A stretch of 7,049 nt of DNA from Acidobacteriaceae bacterium (GTDB lineage Bacteria; Acidobacteriota; Terriglobia; Terriglobales; Acidobacteriaceae), in the NCBI GenBank assembly GCA_027364815.1, contig DAHXOQ010000148.1, positions 1-7,049 of the forward strand, given 5' to 3'. This document shows, in pieces, positions 5,201 through 7,049 of this stretch. Numbering within the stretch: the stretch's first letter is position 1; every line of letters begins with the position of its first letter. The position numbers and the translations under genes are program-made. Under the pieces are notes generated by a model. It ran no database searches. It had not been told where the DNA came from and saw nothing but the letters and a program-made list of their open reading frames with translations.

Positions 5201-7049
5201 GTGCTCGACTTTCTCGGCAATCTTGAACGTACTCATATGTGTGGTGAGCTCCGCGCCTCCGACGCCGGTAAAACTGTTGTCCTCATGGGTTGGGTCAACC
5301 GCCGTCGCGACCACGGCAACCTCATCTTCCTCGACGTGCGCGATCGCACCGGCTTCGCCCAGGTCGTTCTCGACAAGGAACTCGTCCCCGAAGGCCACGC
5401 TAAAGGTGAGCAAATCCGCCCCGAGTACGTCATTGCCGCTGTCGGCTGTCTTCGCCTGCGCTCCAAAGACGCCATCAATCCAAAAATGCCCACCGGCGAA
5501 GTCGAGCTAGAAACCACCCAGCTCCTCGTTCTCAATGACACCAAGCTCGCGCCCTTCTCCCCCGCCGACGATGCCATCCAGAACGAAGAAGTCCGCCTCA
5601 AGTATCGCTACGTCGACCTGCGCCGCGCAGATATGCAGCGCAACTTCCGCCTCCGCCACGAGATCACTCTCGCCATCCGCGAGTCGCTCAGCCAGGACGG
5701 CTTCCTCGAAATCGAAAGCCCCCTCCTCACCAAAAGCACCCCCGAGGGCGCGCGCGCCTTCGTCGGGCCCTGCCGCGTCCACGCCGGCGAGTTTTACGCA
5801 CTTCCGCAATCCCCGCAAATCTTTAAGCAGATCCTCATGATCTCCGGCTGCGACCGCTACTTCCAAATCGCGCGCTGCTTCCGCGATGAGGACCTCCGCG
5901 CCGACCGCCAGCTCGAGTTCACGCAGGTCGATCTTGAAATGTCTTTTCCGCGCCAGGACTCCGTCTTTGCCGTCGTTGAAGACTTTCTCACCGCTGGCTT
6001 CAAGGCCGCCGGCATCAGCCTGCCCAAGCCATTCCCGCGCATCACCTATGACGACGCCATGCGCCAGTACGGCAGCGACAAGCCCGACCTGCGCCTCCCC
6101 GGCCTCACCGACGTCCGCTCGGCTTTCACCGATGCCGACCTCGAATCGCTGCGCATCGATCCCGCACTTCCTGTCATCGCCCTCCGCATTCCCAACGTCG
6201 GTGAGCTCAGTCGCAAAGAGCGCGAAGACTCTCACCCGCTCTTCGACACATCCAAGGGCGCAAAATTCATCGACGACTTGAAGCGCCTCGCAAAAACTTT
6301 TCCGGCAGCAGTAGAACAAGTAAAAAAACTCACTAACGCTGACGACCCAGACTTCCTCGTCATCGTCTCCGGCGATCCCGCGCACCACATTCAGGCCAGC
6401 GACACAAAATTCCCCGGCCGCCTCTCCGAGCGCGAGATCAACGTCTACCTCGCCGCCGGCAACTACCGCGTCGAGCTCGCCAAAAAATACGCCGCCAAAC
6501 ACGGCGCATTCGCCATCACCGATGAAGTCGTCGCCCGTGCCGCCAGCAACTCAGAGTCCGCCCAATCCGTCGACAAAACCGAGCACGCACTCATCGACGG
6601 CAGCCGGGCCTTCCAGCCCATCTGGGGCACTGACTTTCCCATGTTTGAGTACGATGCCGAAAAGAAGCACTGGGAACCGGCGCACCACCCCTTCACCTCG
6701 CCCCACGAAGCCGACATGGCCAACCTCCTCACCGACCCCGCCAGCGTCCGCGCCAACTGCTACGACATTGCGATGAACGGCCTCGAGCTCGGCTCCGGCT
6801 CCATCCGTATCCACCGCCAGGACATTCAAAAGCAAATCTTCCAATCCCTCGGCATCACCGACGAAGAAGCCAAAGCCCGCTTCGGCTTCTTCCTTGACGC
6901 CCTTGAGTACGGCACGCCGCCCCACGGCGGCATCGCCCTCGGCCTCGACCGCATCGGTGGCGGCGCGCAACCCGGCGGTGTCCACCAAATGCAGCGGAAT
7001 GCCGCCCTCGAGCACCTGATGCCGAAGAAGGTCCCGGGTCGTCCCCGGC
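5201..7049 (+). CDS. aspS: Aspartate--tRNA ligase (AspRS), bacterial type, 3' end replaced at a chimeric join
   Basis: AspRS charges tRNA-Asp, and in non-discriminating forms also tRNA-Asn. The N-terminal OB-fold anticodon domain (about 1-110) includes GWVNRRRDHGNLIFLDVRD. Class II motif 1 surrounds GFLEIESPLLTKSTPEGAR (167-185). LPQSPQIFKQILM (201-213) and the motif 2 block RCFRDEDLRADRQLEFTQVD (225-244) follow. The bacterial GAD insert lies around 290-420, then FQPIWGTDFPMF and AHHPFTSP. Motif 3 begins at GGIALGLDRI (576-585). After residue 585 (base 6955) the expected VMLMTG..SIREVIAFPK tail is absent. The frame stays open to the window edge but encodes antisense MnmE sequence instead. The GTG start at 5201 gives MLDFLGNLERTH, matching the family N-terminus. 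His38 replaces the Leu usual in discriminating enzymes. The protein as drawn lacks the end of its active-site fold. Confidence 0.93.
   Translation, partial: MLDFLGNLERTHMCGELRASDAGKTVVLMGWVNRRRDHGNLIFLDVRDRTGFAQVVLDKELVPEGHAKGEQIRPEYVIAAVGCLRLRSKDAINPKMPTGEVELETTQLLVLNDTKLAPFSPADDAIQNEEVRLKYRYVDLRRADMQRNFRLRHEITLAIRESLSQDGFLEIESPLLTKSTPEGARAFVGPCRVHAGEFYALPQSPQIFKQILMISGCDRYFQIARCFRDEDLRADRQLEFTQVDLEMSFPRQDSVFAVVEDFLTAGFKAAGISLPKPFPRITYDDAMRQYGSDKPDLRLPGLTDVRSAFTDADLESLRIDPALPVIALRIPNVGELSRKEREDSHPLFDTSKGAKFIDDLKRLAKTFPAAVEQVKKLTNADDPDFLVIVSGDPAHHIQASDTKFPGRLSEREINVYLAAGNYRVELAKKYAAKHGAFAITDEVVARAASNSESAQSVDKTEHALIDGSRAFQPIWGTDFPMFEYDAEKKHWEPAHHPFTSPHEADMANLLTDPASVRANCYDIAMNGLELGSGSIRIHRQDIQKQIFQSLGITDEEAKARFGFFLDALEYGTPPHGGIALGLDRIGGGAQPGGVHQMQRNAALEHLMPKKVPGRPR
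6935..6956. other. Probable chimeric junction between aspS and mnmE sequence
   Basis: Read on the plus strand, these about 22 bases encode ALGLDRI of AspRS. Read on the minus strand they encode DAVEAEG of MnmE. Left of it only AspRS makes sense; right of it only MnmE does. A shared word at the exact point of switch is typical of a k-mer misjoin in assembly or a template switch during amplification. A real genomic rearrangement at microhomology is possible but would break two core genes. Confidence 0.8.
6935..7048 (-). CDS. mnmE: MnmE (TrmE) tRNA-modification GTPase, internal fragment of 38 residues
   Basis: MnmE is the GTPase that, with MnmG, installs the 5-carboxymethylaminomethyl group on wobble uridine of certain tRNAs. 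Read from the right edge on the minus strand, the frame gives PGTTRDLLRHQVLEG (1-15), then IPLHLVDTAGLR (17-28) and DAVEAEG (32-38). These are the family's G2 threonine region (GTTRD) and G3 box (DTAG) with the known spacing. In full-length MnmE they sit near the middle of the protein. The rest of the G domain, both flanking domains and any start or stop are missing. To its left the frame continues only as nonsense antisense to aspS. It is most likely a piece of an intact mnmE elsewhere in the source DNA, joined here artificially. Confidence 0.82.

Noticed and set aside
5507..6502. Long open frame on the minus strand opposite aspS
   Set aside because: It lies wholly antisense to a clear AspRS. 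Its composition (runs of Ala, Glu, Val, Gly) is the mirror of GC-rich codon bias. No family features are seen.
6551..7015. Minus-strand frame of 154 codons including the MnmE residues, as a real gene
   Set aside because: Only the part right of about 6935 resembles MnmE. The remainder is antisense aspS read past the join, so the long frame is an artefact of the chimera.

Overview
The window is a GC-rich bacterial chromosomal segment, or the end of a contig, holding housekeeping genes and two unfamiliar proteins. The aspartyl-tRNA synthetase begins MLDFLGNLERTH and its second block reads GWVNRRRDHGNLIFLDVRD. From memory of family sequences, this and the HisRS and UvrD/PcrA wording suit Acidobacteriota (Terriglobia, the Granulicella/Edaphobacter/Acidobacterium group). 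That placement is an inference; no search was run.

Layout. Positions 1-1867 (minus) hold the N-terminal 622 residues of a UvrD/PcrA/Rep-type superfamily 1 helicase. Its C-terminal part lies beyond the left edge. The visible part ends in a long acidic, low-complexity insertion. A 132-bp divergent intergenic region follows, with a plausible plus-strand promoter and a possible 34-codon ORF on the minus strand just upstream of the helicase. On the plus strand come a predicted secreted protein of unknown function (2000-3274), hisS (3329-4657), a small one-helix membrane protein of unknown function (4661-5158), and aspS (from 5201). The gene after hisS starts 3 nt past the hisS stop and aspS follows after 42 nt. 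The three therefore look like one transcription unit supplying two aminoacyl-tRNA synthetases, with an unknown membrane protein between them.

Right edge. The aspS homology stops abruptly inside the motif 3 block at about 6955. From there to the window end, the minus strand encodes 38 residues that read clearly as the G2-to-G3 part of the tRNA-modification GTPase MnmE (PGTTRD, DTAGLR, AVEAEG). The two genes share about 22 nt at the join. Two universally conserved genes broken against each other at a shared word is best read as a chimeric join from assembly or amplification. This is the most important point for anyone using the sequence.

I saw no convincing new multi-gene system. The items worth following are the MnmE/AspRS junction, a palindromic 39-nt in-frame insertion in hisS, the NPFA-repeat insertion in the helicase, the conserved-looking membrane protein between hisS and aspS, and a histidine in AspRS that suggests a non-discriminating enzyme.
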